A stretch of 64,000 nt of DNA. Source: Polyangia bacterium. GTDB taxonomy: Bacteria > Myxococcota_A > Polyangia > Fen-1088. Position numbers and translations under genes: made by a program. The stretch's first letter is position 1. Each line of letters starts with the position of its first letter. Shown here piece by piece: positions 23,118 through 35,341 of this stretch. A model generated the notes under the pieces. The model ran no database searches and was not told the DNA's origin. It saw only the letters and a list, made by a program, of their open reading frames with translations. The stretch lies in NCBI GenBank assembly GCA_036268875.1, contig DATATI010000079.1:204618-268617 (forward strand), read 5' to 3'.

Positions 23118-25487
23118 CTAGGCCCGCGCGGTTGATTCGGTGCTGGCAGGCGTGTCAGGACCGGGGGCGACGACCGGCACGGCTTCCAGGGTCACTTCCA
23201 GCACGTCGTCAATCTTCTTGGCGAAGGAGATCTCCAGCTCTTGCCGAATGGTCTCGGGGATGTCGACGATGTCCTTGCGGTTGCGCTCGGGCAGGATGAC
23301 GCGCTTGATGCCGGCGCGGTGAGCGGCCAGGACCTTTTCTTTGATGCCACCCACCGGCAGCACCGTGCCACGCAGGGTGATCTCGCCGGTCATTGCCACG
23401 TCGCCGCGCACGCGCCGTCCGGTCAGCAGCGACGTGAGCGCCACGGTGATGGCCACGCCCGCCGACGGGCCGTCTTTCGACACGCCACCAGCCGGAACGT
23501 GCAGGTGGATGTCCGTCTTTTCGAAGTCGACGTTGATGCCCAGCTCGTCAACGTGGGTGCGCACCCACGACAGAGCCGCCCGGGCTGATTCTTTCATCAC
23601 GTCGCCCAGCTGGCCGGTCAGGATGAGCGTCCCTTTGCCCAGCATGCTGGACGCCTCGATGAACAGAATATCGCCGCCGGCGGGCGTCCAGGCCAGGCCC
23701 GTGGCCACACCCGGGATCTCCGTGCGCTCGGCCGCTTCCGAGTAGTATTTCTGCGGCCCCAGCATGTCGCCCACGGCCTCGGCCGAGATGATCGGCTCGT
23801 ACGGCTGCGACTCGGCGATCTTCACCGCCACGGCGCGGATGACGTTGGCGATCTCGCGCTCGAGATTACGAACGCCCGCCTCGCGTGTGTACTGTTCGAT
23901 GATCGTCGTCAGCGCCTCGTTCGGCAGCACGATCTGCGCGTCGCTCAGGCCGTGTTCGGCGATCTGCTTGGGCACCAGGTGGCGCAGGGCGATCTCCAGC
24001 TTTTCCTCGCGGGTGTAGCCGGGGATCTCGAGGATCTCCATGCGATCGAGCAGTGCTGGCGGGATCGGGTCCAGCATATTGGCGGTGGCGATGAAGATGA
24101 CGTTCGACAAATCGAAGTTCACCTCCAGGTAATGGTCCGAGAAGGTGGCGTTCTGCTCGGGGTCCAGCACCTCCAGCAAGGCGGCCGACGGGTCGCCGCG
24201 AAAATCGGCGCCCAGCTTGTCGATCTCGTCGAGCATGAAGACGGGATTCTTGCTGCCCACGCGCCGCATGCCTTGAACAATGCGGCCCGGGAGCGCGCCG
24301 ATGTACGTGCGGCGGTGGCCGCGGATCTCCGCCTCGTCGCGCACGCCGCCCAGCGAGACGCGGATGAACTCGCGGCCCAGCGAACGGGCGATCGACTTGC
24401 CGAGCGACGTCTTGCCCACGCCGGGAGGGCCGGCCAGACACAGAATCGGCCCTTTTTTCCCGGGCGCCAGCTTGCGAACGGCCAGGTATTCCAGGATGCG
24501 TTTTTTGACCTTCTTCAGATCGTAGTGGTCGGCATCCAGAATTTCGCGCGCCTTGTCCAGATCCAGACGGTCTTCCGTCTGCTTGGCCCACGGCAGCTCG
24601 ACCAGCCATTCCAGGTAGGTCCGCTGCACGGTGTATTCGGCCGACGATTGGGCCATCTGTTTCAGACGGTCCAATTGCTTGCGCGCAGTTTTGGCTACTT
24701 CTTCCGGCATTTGCGCCGCCTTGATCTTCTCTTCGAAGGCGTCCAGGTCGCTGGCGTCTTCGCCTTCGCCCAGTTCGTCCTGGATCGCTTTCAGCTTCTG
24801 ACGCAGCACCGCCTCGCGCTGGTGCTTGGAGAACTCCTCGCGGACCTGGGAATCGATCTTTTGCTTGACCTTGATAAGCTCGACCTTGCGCTGCAGAAGC
24901 ACCAGCAGGCGGCGCAGGCGCTCGGCCACGTCGATCTCCACCAGCAGCGAGGCCCGCTCTTCCGGCGACAGGTCCACGGTGGCCGCCACGATGTCGCCCA
25001 GGCGGGCCGGATCTTTGTGCTGATCAAGAACCTGCGCCGTCTCGTCCGGAATGTCCGGCGAGATGGCGATGAGCTGTTTGGCCACGTCATAAACCGCCAT
25101 GCCCAGGCCGTCGATCTCGATCGGATCCTTGCGCAGCTCGTTCAGCGCTTCGAACGACGCCGTCAGGTACGGGCGTTCCTGAACAAAGCCGGTCACCCGG
25201 CGGCGTTCCAGGCCCCGGAGCACGGCAGTGACGCGATTCTCCGCCGCCTTGACGATGCGGACGATCTCGCCTTCAACGCAGATGGTGTAAAGGTCGGCGC
25301 CCGCCGGTTCTTCGATGTCGGCATCTTTCTGCGTGCCCACCAGAACGTGCGCGCCTTTGCCGCCCAGCGCGTCGATCAGACGCAGCGAGCTTGGCCGTCC
25401 TATTTCCACCGGCATCACGGCGCCGGGAAAAAGGACCAGGTTGCGGAGGGACAGAAGTGGCAGGGTCTTGGTTTCAGGGCTGGTCAT
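23118..25487 (-). CDS. lon: Lon ATP-dependent protease
   Basis: A 789-residue AAA+ protease that degrades misfolded and regulatory proteins. The N-terminal LAN substrate-recognition domain (LLSLRNLVLFPGAVMPVEIG) is followed by a coiled region, the AAA+ ATPase with Walker A GPPGVGKT near residue 350 and Walker B VFMLDEIDK, and a C-terminal serine protease domain with the catalytic Ser in PKDGPSAGVA near residue 675 and its Lys partner downstream. It is the third gene of the clpB-dnaJ-lon minus-strand run with a 59-base gap, so heat-stress co-expression is likely. The C-terminus has a low-complexity tail rich in Pro, Ala and Glu beyond the usual end. Confidence 0.97.
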   Translation of the reverse strand: MTSPETKTLPLLSLRNLVLFPGAVMPVEIGRPSSLRLIDALGGKGAHVLVGTQKDADIEEPAGADLYTICVEGEIVRIVKAAENRVTAVLRGLERRRVTGFVQERPYLTASFEALNELRKDPIEIDGLGMAVYDVAKQLIAISPDIPDETAQVLDQHKDPARLGDIVAATVDLSPEERASLLVEIDVAERLRRLLVLLQRKVELIKVKQKIDSQVREEFSKHQREAVLRQKLKAIQDELGEGEDASDLDAFEEKIKAAQMPEEVAKTARKQLDRLKQMAQSSAEYTVQRTYLEWLVELPWAKQTEDRLDLDKAREILDADHYDLKKVKKRILEYLAVRKLAPGKKGPILCLAGPPGVGKTSLGKSIARSLGREFIRVSLGGVRDEAEIRGHRRTYIGALPGRIVQGMRRVGSKNPVFMLDEIDKLGADFRGDPSAALLEVLDPEQNATFSDHYLEVNFDLSNVIFIATANMLDPIPPALLDRMEILEIPGYTREEKLEIALRHLVPKQIAEHGLSDAQIVLPNEALTTIIEQYTREAGVRNLEREIANVIRAVAVKIAESQPYEPIISAEAVGDMLGPQKYYSEAAERTEIPGVATGLAWTPAGGDILFIEASSMLGKGTLILTGQLGDVMKESARAALSWVRTHVDELGINVDFEKTDIHLHVPAGGVSKDGPSAGVAITVALTSLLTGRRVRGDVAMTGEITLRGTVLPVGGIKEKVLAAHRAGIKRVILPERNRKDIVDIPETIRQELEISFAKKIDDVLEVTLEAVPVVAPGPDTPASTESTARA

Positions 25488-25546
25488 CTATTTTTTCCCT
25501 CTCACTATGATGCCGCTGTTGCCGAAAAGGAGGTGGCAAATCGACG

Positions 25547-26518
25547 TCAGAAGATCCTCACTGCGGTGTCCGCTGTACGTTTGCCGATTTCTTCGAAAAG
25601 GCGCTTCAGTTCTGCGTCGGTGCCGACGTTCTTGGGGACCACCACCTCGACGCGGCAGAACTGGTCGCCGCGGGTGCCATCGGACTTTTTGGCGCCGCGA
25701 CCACGCAGGCGCAGCCGCGCGCCGCTGGAGGTGCCCGCCGGCACCGTCACGGTCACCTGGCCGTCGACGGTGGGGACGCCGATCTTGGCGCCCAGCGCCG
25801 CCTCGCTGACTGACACCGGCAGGTCCATCTCGACGTCGCTGCCGTTGCGGCGCAGGTAGGGATCAGCGCGCACGACGATCTCCAGGTACAGATCGCCGGC
25901 CACGCCGCCTTTGCCGGGCGCCGGCGCGCCCTGGTTGGCCATGCGCAGCCGCCCCCCTGTCTCCACGCCCGGAGGGACCGCCACCTCCAGTTGGCTGCCA
26001 CTGCCGACGCGAACCGTGCGTCGCGTGCCCAGCGCCGCCTCGGAAAAAGAAATCTCCAGCTGGCCTTCCATGTCGGCGCCCCGGGCCGGCCGCTGGCGGC
26101 CCCGTCCAAATGGATCGCCACCGCCCGCCCGTCCACGCTGCCCGCCCGGGCCGGCGTCGCCGAACAAGGTGGAGAAGATGTCGCCCAAATCACCAAAATC
26201 GCCGGAGAAATTCACGCTGCCGCCGGCTCCGGCCCTGGCGTTGCCGCCGAAGGCGCGCGCGAAAGCATCGGCGTCGAATCCTTCCGGCATGCCGTCGGGA
26301 CGAACCGGCGCGTGCTTCAGGCGGTCGTACTCGGCGCGCTTCTGGGCGTCGCCCAGGACGCCGTACGCTTCGTTGATCTCCTTGAACCGTTCGGTCTTCT
26401 TCTTGTCGCCGCCGGTGACGTCGGGATGAAACTCCTTGGCCAGCTTGCGATAAGTCTTCTTGATCGTGGCATCGTCAGCGTTCTCAGGAACGCCGAGGGT
26501 TTTGTAGAGGTCTTTCAT
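25547..26518 (-). CDS. Type II DnaJ / CbpA-like co-chaperone
   Basis: A J-domain protein of 323 residues. The J domain occupies residues 1-70 with the HPD motif (KEFHPDVTGGD) that stimulates the DnaK ATPase. A Gly-rich linker (about 80-160) follows and two C-terminal substrate-binding beta domains. There is no CxxCxGxG zinc-finger repeat, so it is a CbpA-like type II J protein, not DnaJ proper. It is co-directional with clpB upstream (47-base gap) and lon downstream, forming a proteostasis run. ATG 26518 was chosen because the GTG-initiated open frame upstream only adds a Pro-rich stretch before MKDLYKTLGV. Confidence 0.88.
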   Translation of the reverse strand: MKDLYKTLGVPENADDATIKKTYRKLAKEFHPDVTGGDKKKTERFKEINEAYGVLGDAQKRAEYDRLKHAPVRPDGMPEGFDADAFARAFGGNARAGAGGSVNFSGDFGDLGDIFSTLFGDAGPGGQRGRAGGGDPFGRGRQRPARGADMEGQLEISFSEAALGTRRTVRVGSGSQLEVAVPPGVETGGRLRMANQGAPAPGKGGVAGDLYLEIVVRADPYLRRNGSDVEMDLPVSVSEAALGAKIGVPTVDGQVTVTVPAGTSSGARLRLRGRGAKKSDGTRGDQFCRVEVVVPKNVGTDAELKRLFEEIGKRTADTAVRIF

Positions 26519-26565
26519 GGGCGGTGGTGGGGGGGGCACCGCGGTCCGGTGCGCGGGAGATCATG

Positions 26566-29211
<2,646 letters not shown>

Positions 29212-29327
29212 GCGTGGTTCCTGTACCGGGCAAGCGTAAGCACCACGACATCGTCGACAAGAACGGCCCAGTCCTTGACCTTGGAGGTCCGGCGCGGTTC
29301 GTGGCTGCGCCGGCGCGCCGTTCGAAG

Positions 29328-29333
29328 TAGATT
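29328..29333 (+). promoter_or_regulatory. TANNNT box 6 bases before dnaX start
   Basis: TAGATT at 29328-29333 ends 6 bases before ATG 29340 and no Shine-Dalgarno is present. The spacing places the predicted transcription start on or near the ATG, indicating a leaderless mRNA. No clear -35 element is seen. Confidence 0.45.
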
Positions 29334-29339
29334 GCGTCG

Positions 29340-31118
29340 ATGTCCTACCTGGTGCTGGCGCGTAAGTACCGGCCGCAACGATTCGGCGAGCTGGTCGGCC
29401 AGGAGCACATCGCCCGCACCCTGACCAACGCCATCGAGCAGGACCGCGTCCACCACGCGTTCTTGTTCACCGGCGCCCGCGGCGTGGGCAAAACCAGCGC
29501 TGCCCGCATCCTGGCCAAGGCGCTGTGCTGCGCCAAGGGCCCCACCGCTACTCCCTGTGGTGAGTGCGATTTCTGCCTGGAGATCGCCAGCGGCCGTTCG
29601 GTCGATGTCATGGAGATCGACGGCGCCTCCAACACCGGCGTCGACGACGTCCGCACCCTGCGCGAAGGCGTGCGGTACATGCCGTCCCGGGGCAAACGCA
29701 AGATCTACATCATCGACGAGGTGCACATGCTGTCGACCAGCGCCTTCAATGCGCTGCTCAAGACGCTGGAAGAGCCACCACCGCATGTCGTCTTTATCTT
29801 CGCAACCACGGAAGTCCACAAGATTCCGACCACCATACTTTCGCGTTGTCAGCGGTACGACTTCAAGCTGATCCCGACCGGGCGACTGACCGAGCATTTG
29901 CAGGCGATCCTGGCCACGGAATCCATCACCGCCGACGCCGAGGCGGTGCGTCTCATCGCCCGCCAGGCGGCGGGTTCTGTGCGCGATGGGCTGTCGTTGC
30001 TGGATCAGGTGATCGCTTACGTCGGCACCGGCGCCTTGACCCGCGACGTGGTGGCGGAGGTTCTGGGGATCGCCGATCGCCGCCTGCTGGTCGAGCTGAC
30101 GGCGGCGGTGCTGGGCCACGACGCCGGCGCGACGCTGCGGGGCCTGGCTCGGGCCGCGGACCGCGGCGTGGATCTTGGGCAGATGGCGCGCGCGCTGCTG
30201 GGATTTCTGCGCGATCTGGAAGTGGTCGGCCGGATCAAGGACGCCGCCGATCTGGTCGACGCCACGCCTGATGAGCTGGCGGAGATGAAGGCGCTCGTCG
30301 GGCAGGCGCCGGCAGGGTTGCTGGGCGTGCTGTTCGATCGCTGGGCGCGCGCCGTTGACGAGGCGTCGAAGTCGCAGTCGCCGCGGCTGATCTTGGAGAT
30401 GGCGGCGGTGGATCTGTGCTTCTCTGAACCGCTGGAACCGATCGGCGATTTGCTCGACCGGTTCGAGGCTCTGGAGAACCGGCTGCAGCCGGGCGGCGCG
30501 GCCGGAGGTGGTGGCACCGGTCCGTCGGGGACGCGGCCTCGTCTGCAGGCAGCGTCGGTCGCTTCGGCAGCGGCGCCTCAGCCGGCGGTGGTCCCCCCTC
30601 CCCTGCGCCGCGAGTCGACCGCCAGCGCTGCGCCCGTGGTTGCGGTCGCGCCGGCTCTGGCAGCGGCCCCCACCGTCGCGGCGTCGCCGCCAGCGTCCGT
30701 CGCGCCTGTCGAGACCACGCCGGCTTCGCCTGCCGAGACCTGGCGCCGCATCCTCGGCACCTTCGAGGCATCCCGACCGCGCCTGGCCGGCATGCTGGCG
30801 CACGCGGCGGTGGGCGAGCTTTTGCCCGGCCGCCTGTCGCTGCTATTTCCGGATCGGTTCACGCTGGAGCAAGCGGAGAAAGCGCGTGTCGACATTGAGA
30901 CGGCCCTGACGGCGGCATTCGGCCAGCCGTCGCGGGTGACGCTGTCGCTGGGTGGCGGCGGTTCGTCAGCGCCGCCGGTCTTGCGGTCCGAGGTGAAGGC
31001 CGAAAGCGACATCCTCGCCGCCGACCGCAAGAACCGCGAGACCGAGGCCCGCCAGCATCCGATCATCCGCAAGGCGCAGGACGTTTTCGGGGCGTCGCTG
31101 AAGGAGATCAAGACATGA
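29340..31118 (+). CDS. dnaX: DNA polymerase III tau/gamma subunit
   Basis: A 592-residue clamp-loader ATPase that couples the replicative polymerase to the helicase. Walker [10 protein letters not shown] lies at residues 45-53, a four-Cys zinc module ([17 protein letters not shown]) at about 63-80, Walker B IIDEVHML and the SRC motif (SRCQRYDF) follow. The C-terminal half has a long Pro/Ala-rich linker (about 380-475) and a tau-like domain. No obvious frameshift slippery heptamer was noticed, so whether a gamma form exists is open. It is the first gene of the dnaX-ybaB-recR-mglB-mglA run; the stop overlaps ybaB (ATGA). Confidence 0.95.
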   Translation: MSYLVLARKYRPQRFGELVGQEHIARTLTNAIEQDRVHHAFLFTGARGVGKTSAARILAKALCCAKGPTATPCGECDFCLEIASGRSVDVMEIDGASNTGVDDVRTLREGVRYMPSRGKRKIYIIDEVHMLSTSAFNALLKTLEEPPPHVVFIFATTEVHKIPTTILSRCQRYDFKLIPTGRLTEHLQAILATESITADAEAVRLIARQAAGSVRDGLSLLDQVIAYVGTGALTRDVVAEVLGIADRRLLVELTAAVLGHDAGATLRGLARAADRGVDLGQMARALLGFLRDLEVVGRIKDAADLVDATPDELAEMKALVGQAPAGLLGVLFDRWARAVDEASKSQSPRLILEMAAVDLCFSEPLEPIGDLLDRFEALENRLQPGGAAGGGGTGPSGTRPRLQAASVASAAAPQPAVVPPPLRRESTASAAPVVAVAPALAAAPTVAASPPASVAPVETTPASPAETWRRILGTFEASRPRLAGMLAHAAVGELLPGRLSLLFPDRFTLEQAEKARVDIETALTAAFGQPSRVTLSLGGGGSSAPPVLRSEVKAESDILAADRKNRETEARQHPIIRKAQDVFGASLKEIKT

Positions 31119-31435
31119 GCGTCCCCGACCTCAAGGACCTCATCGAGACCGCGCAGCGCCTGCAAGCCGAGGTGGTGCGTGTGCGCGAGCAGCTGGGTGC
31201 CAAGACGGTGCAGGGCGAGACCGGCGGTGGCCTGGTCCAGTGCGTGGCCTCCGGGCGCGGTGAGATCGTCTCACTGACCATCGACCCGGCGGTGCTGGGC
31301 GACAAGAAGATGGTCGAAGATCTGGTGGTCGGCGCGGTCAACCTCGCCCTCGACCGCGCGCGCGAGCTGGCGCAGACCGAGCTTGGCCGGGTCACCGGCG
31401 GCCTGCCGTTGCCGCCCGGGATGTTCGGCAGCTAG
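31115..31435 (+). CDS. YbaB/EbfC nucleoid-associated protein
   Basis: A 106-residue DNA-binding protein of the YbaB/EbfC family with the PLPPGMFG C-terminal signature and a dimerising beta-sheet core (GLVQCVASGRGEIVSLTIDP). It is found between dnaX and recR in many bacteria and is thought to coat DNA non-specifically near replication and repair. Here the start overlaps the dnaX stop by four bases (ATGA) and the stop lies three bases before recR. Confidence is based on the conserved neighbourhood and terminal motif. Confidence 0.9.
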   Translation: MSVPDLKDLIETAQRLQAEVVRVREQLGAKTVQGETGGGLVQCVASGRGEIVSLTIDPAVLGDKKMVEDLVVGAVNLALDRARELAQTELGRVTGGLPLPPGMFGS

Positions 31436-31438
31436 TTC

Positions 31439-32053
31439 ATGTACGCATCGCCCATCGCCCGCCTGGTGCAGCAGCTGGCCAAGCTGCCCGGCATCGGCGA
31501 GAAAACGGCCGCGCGGCTGGCCTTCCACATCGTGCGCGCCGGGCCCGAAGACGCCGCGGCGCTAGCCGCCGCCATCACCGACGTCAAGCAGCGCATCCGG
31601 TTTTGCGGCGTGTGCTTTGACCTGACCGAGAAGGATCCGTGCGCCATCTGCGCCGATGTCCGCCGCGACGCCGGCCTGGTCTGCGTGGTCGCGCACCCGC
31701 AGGACGTCGCCGCCATCGAACGCGCCGGCGGCTATCGCGGGCGATACCACGTCTTGCACGGGTTGCTGTCGCCCCTGGACGGCATTGGCCCCGACGACCT
31801 GCGCGTCGCCGAGCTGATCCGGCGCTGTGGTGCAGGCGGCGGCAGCGACGGCGCCGACGCTGTCCGCGAGGTCATCCTGGCCAGCAGCCCGAACGTCGAG
31901 GGCGAAGCCACCGCCGTCTACATCGCCAAGCTATTGCGGCCGCTCGGCGTGCGCACCTCGCGCATTGCCACCGGCGTTCCGATCGGCGGCGAGCTGGAGT
32001 ATGCCGATCAGTTGACGCTCGCCCGCGCCATCGACGGTCGGCGCGACATGTAG
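31439..32053 (+). CDS. recR: RecR recombination mediator
   Basis: A 204-residue protein of the RecFOR pathway that helps load RecA onto single-stranded gaps. It has an HhH region (KLPGIGEKTAARLAFHI), a zinc module with four Cys (CGVCFDLTEKDPCAIC), a Toprim domain (VCVVAHPQDVAAIERA to the HVLHGLLSPLDGIGP motif) and a Walker-like C-terminal part ending GGELEYADQLTLARAI. ATG 31439 follows ybaB by 3 bases. Its length and order are those of the dnaX-ybaB-recR arrangement. Confidence 0.95.
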   Translation: MYASPIARLVQQLAKLPGIGEKTAARLAFHIVRAGPEDAAALAAAITDVKQRIRFCGVCFDLTEKDPCAICADVRRDAGLVCVVAHPQDVAAIERAGGYRGRYHVLHGLLSPLDGIGPDDLRVAELIRRCGAGGGSDGADAVREVILASSPNVEGEATAVYIAKLLRPLGVRTSRIATGVPIGGELEYADQLTLARAIDGRRDM

Positions 32054-32091
32054 GGAAGCGAGCAGCGGCAGGCACCCGTCGGTCGCGAAGC

Positions 32092-32118
32092 TTGAAACCC
32101 CCCGAATCGGGTGATAAT
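32092..32118 (+). promoter_or_regulatory. Possible promoter for mglB-mglA
   Basis: TTGAAA at 32092-32097 and GATAAT at 32113-32118, with a 15-base spacer, sit about 50 bases before mglB. The -10 is good (5 of 6), but the spacer is short. A separate transcript for mglBA within the dnaX operon is plausible. Confidence 0.35.
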
Positions 32119-32156
32119 TGTGAACGGTCCGTCAGCCCTTGCGTTGCGCACCTGAT

Positions 32157-32162
32157 AAGGAG
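32157..32162 (+). promoter_or_regulatory. Shine-Dalgarno deciding the mglB start
   Basis: AAGGAG lies 4 bases before ATG 32167 and fixes that codon as the start, making the protein 159 residues. A longer open frame upstream runs over recR in another frame. Confidence 0.75.
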
Positions 32163-32166
32163 AGTC

Positions 32167-32646
32167 ATGAGCGGCCCCGATGTCATGTTTCCCGAGGAGC
32201 AGCAGCAGATCTCAACGGTCTGCGCCCGGCTGCAGCGGGATGCCAACGCCAAGGCGGTTCTGCTGATTGGGCGCGATGGCCAGCCCATCGCCGAAGCGGG
32301 TGACGTCGACGAGCTGGACGTGACGTCGCTGTCGTCGCTGACGGCCGGCAACGTCGCCGCCACCGGCGGCATCTCGAAGATCCTGCGCGAGAAGGACTTT
32401 ACCAGCCAGTTTCACGAGGGCGAAAAGACCCACGTGCACATCACGCTGGTGGGCGGGCGGGCCATCCTGGTCGTCCTGTTCGACGAGCGATCGTCGCTGG
32501 GGCTGGTTCGCCTGCGGGTAAGAAAGTCGTCCGACGAGATGGCCCGGCTGTTCGAGCAGGTGGCCAAGAAAGCGGCGGCCAAAAGCCAGCCCTCCATCCT
32601 CACCGAGATCACCGACAGCGACATCGACAACCTCTTCAATGACTGA
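32167..32646 (+). CDS. mglB: MglB, GTPase-activating protein of the polarity switch
   Basis: A 159-residue Roadblock/LC7 protein, the same length as Myxococcus MglB. Core: [35 protein letters not shown], then [19 protein letters not shown]. MglB is a homodimer that activates GTP hydrolysis by MglA and marks the lagging cell pole, so that motility machinery assembles at the leading pole. It is immediately upstream of mglA (20-base gap) and downstream of recR. The C-terminal tail ends [11 protein letters not shown]; in MglB this tail is implicated in nucleotide exchange. Confidence 0.95.
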   Translation: MSGPDVMFPEEQQQISTVCARLQRDANAKAVLLIGRDGQPIAEAGDVDELDVTSLSSLTAGNVAATGGISKILREKDFTSQFHEGEKTHVHITLVGGRAILVVLFDERSSLGLVRLRVRKSSDEMARLFEQVAKKAAAKSQPSILTEITDSDIDNLFND

Positions 32647-32666
32647 CACGCGCACTTGATGAATCC

Positions 32667-33254
32667 ATGAGTTTCATCAATTACTCGTCTCGGGAGATCA
32701 ACTGCAAGTTGGTCTATTACGGCCCGGGTCTGTGTGGGAAGACAACAAACCTGCAATACATTTATGCGAAGACCAGCCCCGACGCCAAAGGCAAGATGAT
32801 CTCGCTGGCGACGGAGACGGAACGGACGCTGTTCTTTGATTTTCTCCCGCTGTCTCTGGGTGAAATTCGCGGCTTCAAGACCCGCTTTCATCTCTACACC
32901 GTCCCTGGGCAGGTCTTCTACGACGCCAGCCGGAAGCTGATCCTGAAGGGCGTCGACGGGGTGGTCTTCGTCGCCGATTCGCAGATCGAACGCATGGAAG
33001 CGAACATCGAATCGCTGGACAATCTGCGCTTGAACCTGACCGAGCAAGGCTACGACCTGGACAAGCTTCCATACGTCATCCAGTACAACAAGCGCGACCT
33101 GCCCAACGCCGCACCGATGGATCAGCTGCGCAACGTGCTGAACCCGACCAAGGTACAAGAGTTCGAAGCCTGCGCCACCAGCGGCGTCGGTGTGTTCGAC
33201 ACGCTGAAGGCCGTCGCCAAGTCGGTCTTGACCGAACTCAAGCGCGGAAGCTGA
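32667..33254 (+). CDS. mglA: MglA polarity GTPase
   Basis: A 195-residue Ras-like GTPase, the exact length of Myxococcus MglA. P-loop GPGLCGKTT runs from residue 19 with G21 and K25; the intrinsic arginine finger R53 (TERT), T78 in YTVPGQ in place of the usual Ras Asp, and Q82 are all present, as is NKRD. MglA-GTP localises to the leading pole and recruits the motility complexes for gliding and pili; MglB turns it off. The FrzS-like protein at 14196 and this pair imply a motile or polarity-controlled cell. Its TGA forms part of a palindromic stem with the convergent subtilase stop. Confidence 0.97.
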   Translation: MSFINYSSREINCKLVYYGPGLCGKTTNLQYIYAKTSPDAKGKMISLATETERTLFFDFLPLSLGEIRGFKTRFHLYTVPGQVFYDASRKLILKGVDGVVFVADSQIERMEANIESLDNLRLNLTEQGYDLDKLPYVIQYNKRDLPNAAPMDQLRNVLNPTKVQEFEACATSGVGVFDTLKAVAKSVLTELKRGS

Positions 33255-33278
33255 GCGAGCGCACGCGGCGCTCGCTCA
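33252..33278. terminator. Bidirectional hairpin spanning two convergent stop codons
   Basis: An 11-bp perfect inverted repeat (33252-33262 with 33268-33278, loop ACGCG). Its outer base pairs are the TGA of mglA on the plus strand and the TGA of the subtilase on the minus strand. No T tract follows, so its action as a terminator is inferred from position and stability. Confidence 0.5.
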
Positions 33279-35147
33279 CTTACGAATCACGGCGGTGGCG
33301 AAGATGGCTGACACGGCAGCGTGCGCGCCCAGCCAGAAGCGGTCCAGGAAATCAGGAACGTAGCGAACGTCGACGACTCCGGCCAGCGCGGCGAACAGCA
33401 GGGTGCCGGCGATGCCGAAGCCGAAGCCGGCCAGAAGCGGGCGCAGCCGGCCGGCGCCGTAGAACAGCACCGTCAACACCAGCGGCGCAATGGCGCTCCA
33501 GAGCAGCGGGTTGCCGTACGCGGTCGGCCCCAGCAGGTTGGAGATGTTCATGGTGAACCCGGCCGACAGGATCGACACCACCGGGTGCGACGCCGCGCTG
33601 AAGAAGAACGGCAGCAAGAACAAACCCGACGATCCGGCCACCAACGCGGCCACGAAACCCAGGCCCAGCTTGTCGGTCGGCCGCCCGCGCCGGCGCAAAA
33701 GGCAGATGCCCAGCATGGCCAGGCTGCAGCCGATGCCCAGCTCGCCGGCGCCGCGGCCGGCGCGCACCTTGCGTAAAGCCGCCGCCGCGTCGACCACGCC
33801 GGCACCGTAGTGGTCGTCGACCCGGTTGTCACTTGCGCCATCGGCGCCGGCTTTCGCTCGCGGCTTGCGGGCGGTGTCGAGGAGGATCTGCTCGACCGCT
33901 TCCGGTTTGCTGATGCCGGCACCAATGATCAGCGCCGCCACGCCCGCCACGTGGGGCGACGCCATCGACGTGCCCATGAACCAAAGGTAGTCGGTGCGCG
34001 CGGTGTCGCCCGGCACGATGGTGTGTTGAAGGACGCCGTCCGGTTGGCCGTCGCCGTTCTGGTCGACGCGCACATTGCCGCCCGGCGCGGCGATGTCGAT
34101 TTCCTTGCCCCAGTTCGAATAGAAGGTCGTGGTTTCGTCGAACTGGGTGGCGGCCACGGCGATCACGCCGGGATAGCGGGCGGGGTAGCTGACCCGTCCG
34201 CTGCCGTCGTTGCCGGCCGCCGCCACCACCGTCACGCCGTGGGCGCGGGCGTATTTCACCGCGCTGCCGATGGTGCCGACGGGGATCGGCCCGCCCAGGC
34301 TCATATTGATGACCTGCGCGCCGTGATCGGCGGCCCAGCGGATGCCTTGGGCGATGCCGGCCATCGAGCCTGACCCGCGCGCCGACAGCACCTTGATGGG
34401 CATGATGGTGGCGCCGAAGGCCACACCGGCGACGCCGCGGCCATTGTTGGTCGACTGGGCGATGGTCCCGGCGACATGGGTGCCGTGGCCGTGGTCATCG
34501 TCAGCGTTGGGGTTGTTGCTTATGAAGTTGAACCCCGGAGCGAAGGTGGTCTCAGCCAGATCGCCGACCCGGCTGACGCCGGTGTCGATCACCGCGACCA
34601 CCACGCCCTTGCCTTGGCCCAGCTTCCACGCCTCGGGCAGCCCGACCTGGCGCAGATGCCACTGATAGCGGAAGCAGGGATCGTTGGGGAAAGCGGCCGG
34701 GTCAGCGCCGTCGGTGGCCTTGCCATCCGCTCTGTTGCACTCCGCTTCCAGCGAGCCGGTGCCGACGGCGATGGCTTCGTTGGGGGGAATGAACGCGTCG
34801 GCGTCGTAGTCGACGCTTTCCACGTGCGAATCGTGCGAAAGCGTTCGCAGGGCGGCGGCGGCTTCGTCGGCGCTCGAAAAGTCGATCCGGTACAGGCGAT
34901 CGACGGTCGAATAATCGCTGATTGGCTCTTCCTTATAAGGCGTGGCGGCCAGGAACTGCGTCGAGATATCGTCTCGGTAGTCGACGATGAGACGCGTCGG
35001 GTGCAGCCCAGCCGCCAAGGCGCGCTCCTCCGCCGTCGGTTCGGGTCGTGGTGCCGGCTCGGCTGATTTGAAACCGTGCCAAAGCGCGCCGGTACCGGCC
35101 AGAACCGCCGCGAACAACCCCCAGGGAACGACCCGTGGCATCGCCAT
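33276..35147 (-). CDS. Subtilisin-family (S8) protease with C-terminal membrane domain
   Basis: A 623-residue serine protease. A signal peptide or N-terminal anchor is followed by an I9-like propeptide (RLIVDYRDDIS region) and the S8 catalytic domain with Asp188 (VIDTGV), His221 (HGHGTHVAG), oxyanion Asn313 (AAAGND) and Ser394 (GTSMASPH). After the catalytic domain, five or so hydrophobic helices (about residues 470-623) form a membrane domain. This is unusual, since most S8 proteases end at the catalytic domain or in P/jelly-roll modules. The start ATG 35147 is preferred over ATG 35141 and an upstream GTG. It converges with mglA. The substrate is unknown; membrane-tethered processing at the cell surface is inference. 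Confidence 0.8.
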   Translation of the reverse strand: MAMPRVVPWGLFAAVLAGTGALWHGFKSAEPAPRPEPTAEERALAAGLHPTRLIVDYRDDISTQFLAATPYKEEPISDYSTVDRLYRIDFSSADEAAAALRTLSHDSHVESVDYDADAFIPPNEAIAVGTGSLEAECNRADGKATDGADPAAFPNDPCFRYQWHLRQVGLPEAWKLGQGKGVVVAVIDTGVSRVGDLAETTFAPGFNFISNNPNADDDHGHGTHVAGTIAQSTNNGRGVAGVAFGATIMPIKVLSARGSGSMAGIAQGIRWAADHGAQVINMSLGGPIPVGTIGSAVKYARAHGVTVVAAAGNDGSGRVSYPARYPGVIAVAATQFDETTTFYSNWGKEIDIAAPGGNVRVDQNGDGQPDGVLQHTIVPGDTARTDYLWFMGTSMASPHVAGVAALIIGAGISKPEAVEQILLDTARKPRAKAGADGASDNRVDDHYGAGVVDAAAALRKVRAGRGAGELGIGCSLAMLGICLLRRRGRPTDKLGLGFVAALVAGSSGLFLLPFFFSAASHPVVSILSAGFTMNISNLLGPTAYGNPLLWSAIAPLVLTVLFYGAGRLRPLLAGFGFGIAGTLLFAALAGVVDVRYVPDFLDRFWLGAHAAVSAIFATAVIRK

Positions 35148-35341
35148 GGCGACAGTATACGGCGGCGCCGGCAATTGCGCTTCTCGCGCCGCGCCGCTGA
35201 AGGTCGCGCCCGGCGACGATGGCAGCTCGGCTGGCAGGTTTGATTTCCGCCGGCCACTCGCCTACAGTGGCCAGCAGTTTTCTGCACGTGCGCGCCAAGT
35301 TCATCAAAAATCTTGTGCGGTTGGCAGGAGTGCCTGGAACA

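Noticed and set aside
29340..31118. Programmed frameshift giving a short gamma form of DnaX
   Set aside because: No A-rich slippery heptamer with a following hairpin was noticed in the expected linker region.
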